From Pseudalkalibacillus salsuginis (GTDB lineage Bacteria > Bacillota > Bacilli > Bacillales > Fictibacillaceae), in the NCBI RefSeq assembly GCF_021646685.1, contig NZ_JAKJHW010000003.1:124001-188000 (forward strand): 64,000 nt of DNA, in the 5' to 3' direction. The position numbers and the translations under genes were made by a program. Within the stretch, counting starts at the first letter, position 1; every line of letters begins with the position of its first letter. The notes beneath the pieces were generated by a model. That model did not search any database and was not told the origin of the DNA. It saw nothing but the letters and a program-made list of their open reading frames with translations. Below, piece by piece: positions 16,936 through 25,376 of the stretch.

Positions 16936-17733
16936 ATGAATAAATTACTATACATATTTGTTGTTTGCTTTTGTATTGGCATTATTGTCTTTGGTCATTT
17001 CCATTGGAAAACAAAAATCAACTCAAAACCTGAGATGCAAAGTGTTCAGGCAGGAAGCATCTATGAGGGCGAACAAGAAACCATTCATAAAGAAGAACTT
17101 ATTGATCACAATAAGTTGACATCCAATCTATCAGACGAAATACGCGAAAAAGTTATCAACGCAGTAGAGAATGAAGTCCCCGTGCATATGGCAGTCATCG
17201 GTTCAGATGCACAATCAAAAGGGGAAAATCCCTGGCCAATCCTTGTTCAAGAAAAACTGAACGAAGAATACGGGGAAGGTGTCTTCAAATTGACTCCATA
17301 TAGTTTTGGTGAGGAGACTTCCATTCGTGTGCATTCAAGTGATAGGTACGCTGAAATAATAGAGGAACATCCTGATATTGTGTTGCTTGAGCCATTCATT
17401 TTAAATGATAACCGGGGACGGATTGCCGTAAAGGATACGAAGACTGCAATCCTCTTAATGAAATCAAAATTACTAGAAAGGAATGAAGAGGCTGTTCTCA
17501 TTCTCCAACCACCCCACCCAATCTATCAATCGAACAGTTATGATAATCAAGTGGTTGAGATACGAGAGTTTGCTGAAGAAAATGACATCCTATTTTTAAA
17601 TCATTGGGAAAATTGGCCAGGAACAAGTGATGTAACAATCAAAGAATATGTCCTTTCAGATGACAGTGCTCCTAATGATAAAGGGAATAAAGTGTGGGCA
17701 GAGTTTATTAGTGATTATTTCATAGGAAAATGA
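16936..17733 (+). CDS. SGNH/GDSL-hydrolase-like membrane-anchored protein
   Basis: 265 residues. One N-terminal membrane segment (about 4-21), an extracellular linker, then an SGNH-type fold: the nucleophile block reads AVIGSDAQSKGENPWP, the mid block PDIVLLEPFILND, then ILQPPHPIY, and the C-terminal block APNDKGNKVWAEF. In related Bacillus proteins the last block is usually 'PN.KGH..WA', so the catalytic His appears to be Asn here, and the protein may be inactive as an esterase or use another base. Such proteins are thought to act on wall or polysaccharide acyl groups. Ribosome site AAGGGGG precedes ATG. Confidence 0.75.
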   Translation: MNKLLYIFVVCFCIGIIVFGHFHWKTKINSKPEMQSVQAGSIYEGEQETIHKEELIDHNKLTSNLSDEIREKVINAVENEVPVHMAVIGSDAQSKGENPWPILVQEKLNEEYGEGVFKLTPYSFGEETSIRVHSSDRYAEIIEEHPDIVLLEPFILNDNRGRIAVKDTKTAILLMKSKLLERNEEAVLILQPPHPIYQSNSYDNQVVEIREFAEENDILFLNHWENWPGTSDVTIKEYVLSDDSAPNDKGNKVWAEFISDYFIGK

Positions 17734-17859
17734 TGAGTTTGGTGTACCCTACTTAGCTAATGACCTATTTAAACGGTAGGCTAAAAAAGATATGAAATAC
17801 ACACTAAGTTACAAAATAATACAAATAGTTAGTAAATTCTACTTTATTTGTAATAATCC

Positions 17860-17876
17860 TGTAAAGTCACTGTAAT
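17860..17876 (+). promoter_or_regulatory. WalR box upstream of an NlpC/P60-LysM gene
   Basis: TGTAAA-GTCAC-TGTAAT is an exact match to the published WalR consensus TGTWAH-N5-TGTWAH. A -10-like TATTAT/TATAAC lies at 17889-17896, placing the box over the -35 region as in activated WalR targets such as yocH. The start codon is ~195 bp further on, so the mRNA would carry a long leader. Confidence 0.65.
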
Positions 17877-18071
17877 CATTATTGTGCTATTATAACTATG
17901 GGGACAGGGGATAAGTAGCAAAGTAGAAAGAAAATACCAGATATAGAAAATTACATAACTATCATCATAGATTAGACATATTTCGATTTAAAATACATAT
18001 CACTCTACTTTTTAACTTACTCCCAATTGGTTTATGACCAGTACCACTAAAATCCAATTGGAGGAGAAGTA

Positions 18072-18923
18072 ATGAAGAAAAAGTTATTACCTATCGCACT
18101 TGCAACAGGAATTATGTTTTCTGGGGCTGGACAAGTATTCGGGGCAACAGGAAATCAAATTATCGATACGGGGGATAATTATCTAGGGGCAAACTATCGT
18201 TATGGCTCACCAGTAGGAACGACAAGTTCATTTGATTGTTCATCTTTTACAGTGACGGTATTCAAAAAGCACGGTATCACACTGCCAAGATCCAGCAGTG
18301 CTCAAGCTAATGTGGGTACAACTGTTTCAAAGTCAAATCTTCAAGTTGGAGATTTACTTTTCTATGATACTGATTTTGATGGTGTCATTAATCATGTATC
18401 GATCTATGCTGGTAATGGGAAAATGCTTGGTGCACAGTCTTCAACAGGCGTAGCGTTTGCAGATGCATTTTCACCTTACTACTGGGGATCTCGTTTCGTT
18501 AAGGCGCAAAGGGTATTGAACTCTGTTAAACCTGATACCAAGGTTGCTAGTGAAACAACAAAGAGTACTTCATCTAGCTCATCTGACACTTCGGTATATA
18601 CGGTAAAAAGTGGAGATACGCTTTGGGGAATAAGCTCGAAATATAATACATCAGTATCTAAGTTAAAAGAGTTGAACAACATTTCTTCACACATCATCTA
18701 TGTGGGGCAAAAATTGAAGGTTTCAGGTACTGCTGCTACTACTGCTGCAAGTACTACTCCAAAATCATCATCTTCTACCAGTGGAACTTATACAGTTAAA
18801 TCTGGAGATACTCTATGGGGGATCAGCGTTAAGCAGGGTACTACTGTCAAGGCTTTAATGGATGCAAACAATCTATCATCCAGCATGATCTATCCAGGCC
18901 AAACGTTTAAGATTCCTAACTAA
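18072..18923 (+). CDS. Secreted NlpC/P60 peptidase with two LysM domains (YocH/LytE-like)
   Basis: 283 residues. Signal peptide 1-24. The NlpC/P60 domain comes first (about 28-150) with catalytic Cys in SSFDCSSF and His in INHVSIY. A Ser/Thr linker and two LysM repeats (about 178-220 and 238-282, [13 protein letters not shown]) follow. It would cleave wall stem peptides (D-Glu/meso-DAP type) while LysM binds glycan strands. Catalytic domain N-terminal and LysM C-terminal is the reverse of LytE/LytF. Its closest relative in the window is 24425-25282. A WalR box upstream predicts control by the WalRK wall-homeostasis system. Confidence 0.92.
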   Translation: MKKKLLPIALATGIMFSGAGQVFGATGNQIIDTGDNYLGANYRYGSPVGTTSSFDCSSFTVTVFKKHGITLPRSSSAQANVGTTVSKSNLQVGDLLFYDTDFDGVINHVSIYAGNGKMLGAQSSTGVAFADAFSPYYWGSRFVKAQRVLNSVKPDTKVASETTKSTSSSSSDTSVYTVKSGDTLWGISSKYNTSVSKLKELNNISSHIIYVGQKLKVSGTAATTAASTTPKSSSSTSGTYTVKSGDTLWGISVKQGTTVKALMDANNLSSSMIYPGQTFKIPN

Positions 18924-18941
18924 ATAAAAATAAAAATAAAA

Positions 18942-18976
18942 AAATTCCTTTTAGGTAGTAACCCTACTTAAAAGGA
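18942..18976 (+). terminator. Terminator of the NlpC/P60-LysM gene
   Basis: AAATTCCTTTTAGGTAG pairs with CTACTTAAAAGGAATTT (one G-U), then TTTC; 19 bp after the stop. Confidence 0.8.
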
Positions 18977-19028
18977 ATTTTTTCTTTTATATAAGACAAT
19001 TTCCTCTCAATAAAGAAATTATGGTGAT

Positions 19029-19736
19029 CTAAGTCTGGATGATCTGAAGTTGTTTAAGCAGTTCCTGTGTCGGGTTTTGGCTGTGTGGCAAGTCGTTGAT
19101 TGAACTGAAATGTCGTAATACGCCGTCCTCCAACACTAATACATAGTGACAAAGCATCTCAATTTCCTGCAGATCATGGGATGAAAACAGGATCGTCCTG
19201 TCCGGTCCTAGTGCTTTTAAAAAAGCAACGATCTCGGTTTTCGAAGGGATGTCGATGCCGACGGTCGGTTCATCCATAATCAGTAATTCAGGATTATGGA
19301 GGAGAGCAACAATGATGTTGAGTTTACGTTGCATCCCTCCGGATAACTTATCGACCCGTTCATTGACTTTATCCCTCAACCCGACCATATCCACCAGCTG
19401 TAAAATCCAGGCTTCTGATACGTTTCCCGGAGCCATCCCCGCCCAAAATTTCAAGTTTTCTTTTACAGAGATGCTTGTATGGAGCGCGATTTCCTGCGGG
19501 ACGTAGCCGATTCTGCGCCGGAGCTGCTTTTTCTTTCTGGTCACAGACTGCCCGCTAACGGTGATTTCCCCTTTAGATGGCGTGACTAGTGTGGCAATCA
19601 TCTTCATTAAGGTCGATTTACCAGCCCCGTTTGGTCCGACAAGCCCGACACGAGCTCCTCGAGGAATCATGAGCTCCACACCTTTTACGACATCCGTACC
19701 TTTATATCGTTTGTATACATTTCTAAGTTCGATCAT
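19029..19736 (-). CDS. ABC-2 exporter ATPase
   Basis: 235 residues: Walker A GPNGAGKST, signature LSGGMQRKLNI, Walker B LLIMDEPTVGID, switch His in FSSHDLQEIE. Third gene of a three-gene unit and overlapping the permease before it by 14 bp. With two ABC-2 permeases it forms an export pump. ATPases of this type commonly serve drug, antimicrobial-peptide or polyketide efflux; no self-resistance or synthesis genes are close by, so the cargo is unknown. Confidence 0.92.
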   Translation of the reverse strand: MIELRNVYKRYKGTDVVKGVELMIPRGARVGLVGPNGAGKSTLMKMIATLVTPSKGEITVSGQSVTRKKKQLRRRIGYVPQEIALHTSISVKENLKFWAGMAPGNVSEAWILQLVDMVGLRDKVNERVDKLSGGMQRKLNIIVALLHNPELLIMDEPTVGIDIPSKTEIVAFLKALGPDRTILFSSHDLQEIEMLCHYVLVLEDGVLRHFSSINDLPHSQNPTQELLKQLQIIQT

Positions 19737-20871
19737 GTCGCATGACTCCTATCCCTAATCCTAATATGATTAACCCAACTCCAAGGCCAACTAGGATAGT
19801 TAGTTCAGTAGTTGTATTTGCACGTGATAATCCATTCAAAAACCAGTATTGCGGCGTGTATTGTGATGCGTTGGAAAGGCGGTCAGAAAACTCCTCCAAT
19901 TTGAAGAAGCTTCCTCCTAATACACCAGTTACAACCGTTATCGCAACGGCTACTAAATGATACAGCAGCGTGCTTTTAAACAAGTTCGCTAGAAAGAAGC
20001 TGATTCCAGAACAAGCGACTGCATAGGCGATGAACAGAAATCCGTTTTGCACCATATCTCCTTCTCCAATCAAGAGATAGATGGAGACTGGTAACAGTGT
20101 TGCAAGTACAACGGTAATCGAACCAAGCAGGTTTGAGAGATAGCGGGTAAGCTGATTGACCCCGAACATGCCCGTCCTTGAAGCAAGACCGTTCGCTCGC
20201 TCTGTCATCACCCATGTTTGCATATAAAAGCTGATCAACATGAGGTAGATACTGAGTATGCCGAACAACAAAGGTTTAATGTTTTTTTCAGTCTTCTGAG
20301 TATGAGCTGGTTTACTTGCACTTTCATGTTCGACTGTCATCAGAGGTTCAGGTACCCACTGATCATCGCTGTATTGCCAGGCATATTCATATACATCAGC
20401 GCCATCAAATTCGTTTGACAGATATGTGGCGGCTTTACCATTACTCGCCAACCTGATGACCACACTTGCAATATATTCTTCAATCAAACCTGTAGAGATG
20501 GCATTGGGTGCTTCCCACAATTGGATAACGTCTTCGATTTTCCCCTGATTTAATTTTTCTTCCATACCTTCAGTAAAGACAACGGCTGCTTCCGCTTGGT
20601 TTGTCTCTAAAAGTCGTTTTGCTTCAGTTTCGGATTTTTCGAAGATTTGTAGTGTCTCATTTTCTTTTACACGTTCTATAATCGTATTAACTGTATCGTT
20701 TTCTTCCTCTTTTAAGACAATGACAGGGATTTTTAACTGTTCAGATCCTTGAGATAACAATTGCTCAGCAACCCAAAAAACGAAGAGGGGCAAGAGAAGC
20801 ATCAACAGGAACTGCCAGCGATTACTCATGGCGATTCTCCATCTTGTCCGGATAAAATGCCACATTTTCAT
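19723..20871 (-). CDS. ABC-2 type permease
   Basis: 382 residues. An N-terminal membrane segment (about 15-33), a ~180-residue extracytoplasmic region, and about five membrane segments in the C-terminal half: the ABC2_membrane_3 layout (YhgE/NatB/DrrB-like). It overlaps both neighbours (4 bp with the upstream permease, 14 bp with the ATPase), so the three are translated together. It resembles the partner permease in layout, which suggests a heterodimer. Confidence 0.88.
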   Translation of the reverse strand: MKMWHFIRTRWRIAMSNRWQFLLMLLLPLFVFWVAEQLLSQGSEQLKIPVIVLKEEENDTVNTIIERVKENETLQIFEKSETEAKRLLETNQAEAAVVFTEGMEEKLNQGKIEDVIQLWEAPNAISTGLIEEYIASVVIRLASNGKAATYLSNEFDGADVYEYAWQYSDDQWVPEPLMTVEHESASKPAHTQKTEKNIKPLLFGILSIYLMLISFYMQTWVMTERANGLASRTGMFGVNQLTRYLSNLLGSITVVLATLLPVSIYLLIGEGDMVQNGFLFIAYAVACSGISFFLANLFKSTLLYHLVAVAITVVTGVLGGSFFKLEEFSDRLSNASQYTPQYWFLNGLSRANTTTELTILVGLGVGLIILGLGIGVMRHDRT

Positions 20872-22076
20872 GATTGTTTCACCTGCCTTAACACATAGGA
20901 AGAGAAGAGGAGGGGTCCTGTCATACCACCTAACACAACAAGACTTGAGAACAGCACATCTTCATTTTCAATAAAAATGGAATGTACTAGGCTAATATGT
21001 ATCCAGTGTGTCAAAGTGGAAAGATTGAGCCATTCCAAAAATCCAGTGTAGTAGGATTCTGGGAAAATCAAGCTTCCGCCTGCGGCAAAAATAACAATTC
21101 CGATGAACCCGATGAAAACACGAATCCCCTCAGCTATAGGAAGATTGGATAAAAAAGTGTACCAGGCACTGATGACTACAATTGTTACGATAAACACTAC
21201 GAAACTCCAGCCCCAGTGGCCAGTAACCTTTAAATCTGTCAAAATCCATAAAGCGGCTATGATCAGAATTGCATGCATCAATAAAATGACGAATTGAGTA
21301 GCGAAGCCACTAAAAACATGAGCTCCAGAAGACACACCAAAAGTTCGTAAGCGTTCCTCAATCCGGGTATTTGTAGATGAAGTCAAACTCATCGTCAGCA
21401 GTCCGGTCAACAACAAAAGAAAAATAAAGCCAGAGACACTGTAATATTTGAAGGGTGTAACCCCTTGGAATGACTTGATTTTTTCTTTCTCAAACATGTT
21501 ATCTCGCCCAAAAGCGAAGGTCGTAAATTCTAAAATCATTTGATCTGAAACTTCCGTCACATAGGAATGGCTAAGGTTTTGTTCTTTTAAATAATCATAA
21601 ATCGTATTAACGCCACTTTGTGCCGCACTCACTAAGTCCGCAGCACTATTCATCATCTCTTGGAAGAGAGCAGATTGAAAGGGCCTTTGTTCATTACCAA
21701 TAACAGTAACAGGTTTATTGTCACCATAGCGGATTCCATTGGCGAAACCTTCAGGAACGATCAGAATAGCAGCGATTTTATTTTCTTCTAACAGTCCTTG
21801 GGCTTTTTCTTCATTAACTGTCCGGAAGGTAATCAATGCTTGTAGTTCATCATCATCCTGGAATTGCTGGATCAACAAACGTGTTTCAGGGCTGTCATCT
21901 TTGTCCACAACCGCTACTTCAAAAGATGGAAGCAAGGACTCCGACTTGATTACATTTTCAAGACCATAAAGTAAAAAGCCGATGAGAGCGAAGGGCATTA
22001 AAAAAAGGACCACCCACGTGATTGGCTGACGGAAGATCTCTTTCAGTTGTGTCTGTGCAAGTGTGAATGCTCTCAT
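20868..22076 (-). CDS. ABC-2 type permease, first gene of the exporter unit
   Basis: 402 residues with the same layout as its partner: one N-terminal membrane segment (about 18-38), a large external domain, and six membrane segments from about 220. It contains KSESLLPSFEVAVVDKDDS and QALITFRTVNEEKAQGLLEEN, matching ABC2_membrane_3 N-terminal domains. Ribosome site TAGGAG. Only ~25 bp separate the start from a hairpin that ends the gene upstream, so expression may depend on read-through. Confidence 0.88.
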   Translation of the reverse strand: MRAFTLAQTQLKEIFRQPITWVVLFLMPFALIGFLLYGLENVIKSESLLPSFEVAVVDKDDSPETRLLIQQFQDDDELQALITFRTVNEEKAQGLLEENKIAAILIVPEGFANGIRYGDNKPVTVIGNEQRPFQSALFQEMMNSAADLVSAAQSGVNTIYDYLKEQNLSHSYVTEVSDQMILEFTTFAFGRDNMFEKEKIKSFQGVTPFKYYSVSGFIFLLLLTGLLTMSLTSSTNTRIEERLRTFGVSSGAHVFSGFATQFVILLMHAILIIAALWILTDLKVTGHWGWSFVVFIVTIVVISAWYTFLSNLPIAEGIRVFIGFIGIVIFAAGGSLIFPESYYTGFLEWLNLSTLTHWIHISLVHSIFIENEDVLFSSLVVLGGMTGPLLFSSYVLRQVKQS

Positions 22077-22097
22077 CTTGATCTCCTATTTATCAGT

Positions 22098-22140
22098 GTA
22101 AAAAGAAGGCAAGTGTGGAGGTTTCTCAGACACTTGCCTT
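22098..22140 (-). terminator. Terminator or attenuator between the 547-aa gene and the ABC exporter
   Basis: Stem AAGGCAAGTGT (22106-22116) with ACACTTGCCTT (22130-22140). On the minus strand a CTTTTTA tract follows. The exporter starts ~22 bp later, leaving little room for a promoter, so partial read-through is likely. Confidence 0.65.
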
Positions 22141-22189
22141 GCTTCGCATTTAAAGAAAGTATAACTTTCTTCAATATAAGTGTAACTAT

Positions 22190-22233
22190 GACTCAGCCTG
22201 CGCCAAAGGCTTGGCTTTGCCAAGTTTTCTTTA
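22190..22233. repeat. Partial copy of the Bacillus interspersed repeat
   Basis: CTCAGCCTGCGCCAAAGGCTTGGC ... AAGTTTTCTTTA shares its layout with the 3' end of the element at 13417-13618. It forms a short GGCTTGGC/GCCAAG hairpin right after the stop of the 547-aa gene. Confidence 0.5.
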
Positions 22234-22236
22234 TTT

Positions 22237-23880
22237 CTAGTTGAACATTTGTGGACCGTTCATCATCATTCCTTGAATGCGTGTTTGTATGTCTGTCATG
22301 ATTTGTTGGATTTCTTCAGGACTCATTTCGGCTACATTTTCCCCGTCATTAGCAACACTCGGGAATTTAAGATTTTTGGTGAATTCAGTTTTATTCTCAT
22401 AATCAAACGTTACACTGATTGGTGCGCCAAGTCCAGCATCCACTTCTAACCCTAACTCGCCATTTGATGCATAGGCTCCGTTGTCCAGATCGTCTGTCAC
22501 TTTATGTGTGAAATGCCCTTTTAATGGGGGAATGCCAGAGTTGTTCGGATCCTTGATAGATGCTTCGAAATCTGCTTTCATGTCTTCAGGAGCTCCGGAA
22601 ATTGTAGCATTAAGGTTTACACCTGTAACTTCACCTGCTTCAGCAAAAGCGAATGTTCCAATGATATCACGTGTGGCGTTTTCACCTTCACCTTTTTTAC
22701 CTTTGATTTCGAGAAGTGCTTTCGAATAATCTTGCTTCTCACCGTTTTCTGGGAAGATATTGATTTCCCATTTACCATCCGTAATGATATCGTCCGAACG
22801 TAAGGCGTGGCTGGAATAATCCATGACTACAAGCTCTGACTCATCACCGATTTTAAAATCAACATCACGCTTTAAGATTATTTCATTGTTATCAACGAGG
22901 ATGACGCTCTTGAATCCGCCTGGAATTTTCACCTGGTCAATGTCCTCAGAAGCATTTTTCAATTCAGTCTTAACCGTTTCCTTGATATCAGCTGTTTCCA
23001 TTCCAGGAGTATTGAACCCAGTATTTAAATTGGTATCGATCAAGAGATCAAGTAATTCATCATCTTTTTGAAGTTTATCAATCAAAGCTTTCAGGATGTC
23101 TTTCGTTTCTTGTTCAGACAGTTGGAGTGTCAGCTGCTTGTATTTGTTGCCTTTGAATTCTACACCGTCTTTTTGTGTTACGTTCTCATCCTTGATTTTA
23201 TCAAGAAGGAATTTACCGTACTCTTTAGCATGTTCCTCATATTTTCCTTGATTCTTCATTGCTTCTAACTGCATTTCTACAACGTTATCGATTTGCTTCG
23301 GTCCCTGGTACGCCGGATCGAACTTTTTCATTACTTCTCCAAATTGATTATTGTTCAAATAAAGGTAATTGTTATAGAGAAGGGGAACATTCAAACCTGT
23401 CAGATCTTCAGATTGATAGGCTTCCGCTTTGATGAATTCAGTACCGCCCATGCCCGCTTTCAATTCAGCTAGCCCCTCGTTTTTCTCAGGGTTGAGCTGC
23501 GCTGCCATACTCAGTTTAACGTCGTTTAGCATAGAGGCGAACATCGCCATGTTCGGGTCGATCGCGCCAAGTCCTTCAATACTCTTAAGACCTAGTGTCA
23601 AGGTTGATTTTGAAGGGTCTTTCAGCATCTTTTCATTGACATCTTTATTGACCGCAAACGTCTTATTAAATGATTCCTGTGTCTGTTCCATTGAGTTCTT
23701 CTCAGCCAAAAAGTACGTCTCTTTCGGCGATAGGTTAAAAAACATTGCATAGACCGTTGCACTGATCCCAAGTAAAACGACGACTGCCAGCGAAATCAGG
23801 ATCGGTTTCTTGCTCCTGCTTGTCTGCTGTGAAGGCTCGATCGAAGCAGCTGTTTCATTTTTTCCTTGATTGTTTTCCAT
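22237..23880 (-). CDS. Membrane-anchored protein of unknown function, 547 aa
   Basis: I do not recognise the family with confidence. A cytoplasmic, Gln/Ser/Lys-rich N-terminus (1-27), one membrane segment (about 28-48) and a large external part (about 50-547) rich in Asp/Lys and strand-like segments are visible. The region 55-300 is helical and acidic; 320-520 has regular strand motifs such as GTFAFAEAGEVTGVNLNATI. Similar anchored proteins lie beside ABC-2 exporters in other Bacillus genomes (recalled, not checked), so it may be a partner or lipid/peptide-binding subunit of the pump at 19029-22076. Ribosome site AGGAGG before ATG. Confidence 0.7.
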   Translation of the reverse strand: MENNQGKNETAASIEPSQQTSRSKKPILISLAVVVLLGISATVYAMFFNLSPKETYFLAEKNSMEQTQESFNKTFAVNKDVNEKMLKDPSKSTLTLGLKSIEGLGAIDPNMAMFASMLNDVKLSMAAQLNPEKNEGLAELKAGMGGTEFIKAEAYQSEDLTGLNVPLLYNNYLYLNNNQFGEVMKKFDPAYQGPKQIDNVVEMQLEAMKNQGKYEEHAKEYGKFLLDKIKDENVTQKDGVEFKGNKYKQLTLQLSEQETKDILKALIDKLQKDDELLDLLIDTNLNTGFNTPGMETADIKETVKTELKNASEDIDQVKIPGGFKSVILVDNNEIILKRDVDFKIGDESELVVMDYSSHALRSDDIITDGKWEINIFPENGEKQDYSKALLEIKGKKGEGENATRDIIGTFAFAEAGEVTGVNLNATISGAPEDMKADFEASIKDPNNSGIPPLKGHFTHKVTDDLDNGAYASNGELGLEVDAGLGAPISVTFDYENKTEFTKNLKFPSVANDGENVAEMSPEEIQQIMTDIQTRIQGMMMNGPQMFN

Positions 23881-24161
23881 CTTTGTCCTCCTGTTATGTA
23901 TGTATTATAAGGCTATGAATCTCCTATTCATAAAATACGGATAAGCTTCAAAATAGTTTCTGTAACATCCGACATATTCAAGGAAATTATTTGAAGCATT
24001 TACGTACCTTTCTAATCCTACACCGTCCCTAATCCTGTATCAACCATTTTTCGTAATAATAGGGGAAGGTATTTTTTTCTAATTTAAACCCTATTGGACA
24101 TTATTATGTTATCCAATTTTAAAAAGTAGAATACTAGATAAAAAGTCGGAGAATTGGATCA
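23881..24161. other. Gene-free stretch between divergent genes
   Basis: AT-rich; presumably carries the promoters of the 547-aa gene (leftward) and the NlpC gene (rightward). I see no clear -35/-10 pair and no RNA motif. Confidence 0.4.
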
Positions 24162-24270
24162 GTGTACCAGGCACGAAAATTTAACCCTTGGGCCACAAGG
24201 GGTTCCAGATGGTACCAGGCACCGTTTCAAACCCCTTGGTATCACCGGCTTTTTAAACGGTGCCTGGTAC
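24162..24270. repeat. REP-like palindromic repeat (GTACCAGGCACC family)
   Basis: GTACCAGGCACCGTTT (24212-24227) and its exact complement AAACGGTGCCTGGTAC (24255-24270) form a 16-bp stem. A half copy GTACCAGGCACG lies at 24164-24175. The same GTGCCAGGCACC...GGTGCCTGGTAC pattern recurs at 27426-27483. Such elements are scattered in Bacillus genomes and resemble REP sequences mobilised by TnpA-REP enzymes; no such gene is in the window. Confidence 0.65.
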
Positions 24271-24424
24271 AGAGGGTGGAACGGGGAGTTTAGGGCATAT
24301 CGGATTTGTCCATCGCATAAGGTGAGTTAGACCGAGTAATAGAGGGCTTTTCCGACACAGACAGGCATGAAGAAACCGAGTCCAAGTCGAACAATCGTCG
24401 AAAAAACCTAGAGGAGGGATTCGG

Positions 24425-25282
24425 ATGAAAAAGGTATTGCCTGGAGCACTTGCGGCTGGCTTTGTCATGACAGTCGGGACAGAGGCATATGCACATTCCG
24501 GGGAAGAGGTGATCGAGAGCGCGAAAAAACACTTGGAAACACCTTACAGATATGGCTCGCCAGTAGGGGACACGTCCAGTTTTGATTGTTCTTCTTTTAC
24601 GGCAACGGTTTTTAGTTATCACGGCATCAATCTGCCTAGAACGAGTCGAGCTCAAGCAAGAGTTGGGAAGCCGGTACGTAGCGGGGACTTGCAGCCAGGT
24701 GATCTTGTTTTCTTCGATACGAATTTTGACGGAAAAATCAACCACGTTGCCATTTATGCTGGTAATGGGAAGATGATCGGCGCACAAAGTAAAGGTGTCG
24801 GCTATGCAAACCCATTTTCACCCCATTATTGGAGCGATCGATATGTGACAGCGAGAAGAGTCTTATCAGACACAGTAAAGGTTGAAAAAGAACCGAAGTT
24901 AACAGTCGTAAAGGGGAAAGGGGAGGCTGAGAAAGCGTTTGAGGTAAAAGTGACTGTAAAATCGGTCCGTTTCCATACAGTTGTTAAAGGCGATACGCTC
25001 TGGGACATCGGCCAACGCTACGGGACGAACGTCCAGACCTTGAAAAAGTTGAATGACATCAGGTCGCATTGGATCTATCCCGGGCAAACCATCCTTCTAC
25101 CTGGTGAAGAAAAATCGAAGGATATTGTAGTCCATTCCTACAGCATGTACACCATCCAAAAAGGTGATACGTTATGGGACATTGGGCAAAAATACAGCGT
25201 TTCCGTAGAAAAATTAATGAAAACCAATGGGTTGAGTTCATCCCTGATTTATCCAGGACAACAGGTAATGGTTCCCAAATAG
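24425..25282 (+). CDS. Secreted NlpC/P60 peptidase with two LysM domains, paralogue
   Basis: 285 residues, the same architecture as the protein at 18072-18923: signal peptide (about 1-22), NlpC/P60 domain with Cys in SSFDCSSF and His in INHVAIY, then two LysM units (VVKGDTLWDIGQRYG, IQKGDTLWDIGQKYS). Its codon use is more GC-rich than the paralogue's, which hints at a separate history. No WalR box is visible upstream; a REP-like hairpin lies there instead. Ribosome site GAGGAGG before ATG. Confidence 0.92.
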   Translation: MKKVLPGALAAGFVMTVGTEAYAHSGEEVIESAKKHLETPYRYGSPVGDTSSFDCSSFTATVFSYHGINLPRTSRAQARVGKPVRSGDLQPGDLVFFDTNFDGKINHVAIYAGNGKMIGAQSKGVGYANPFSPHYWSDRYVTARRVLSDTVKVEKEPKLTVVKGKGEAEKAFEVKVTVKSVRFHTVVKGDTLWDIGQRYGTNVQTLKKLNDIRSHWIYPGQTILLPGEEKSKDIVVHSYSMYTIQKGDTLWDIGQKYSVSVEKLMKTNGLSSSLIYPGQQVMVPK

Positions 25283-25305
25283 GCATCTTTAGGATTATCT
25301 AAAGG

Positions 25306-25358
25306 AAATTACGGGTAGTCGGATTACTAGGGGTGCAACGATTACTCGTAATTTTCTC
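25306..25358 (+). terminator. Terminator after the second NlpC/P60-LysM gene
   Basis: 15-bp stem AAATTACGGGTAGTC (25306-25320) with GATTACTCGTAATTT (25340-25354), two G-U pairs, then TCTCT. The T-tract is weak. Confidence 0.55.
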
Positions 25359-25376
25359 TATAGGGAGGCCGTGCTC

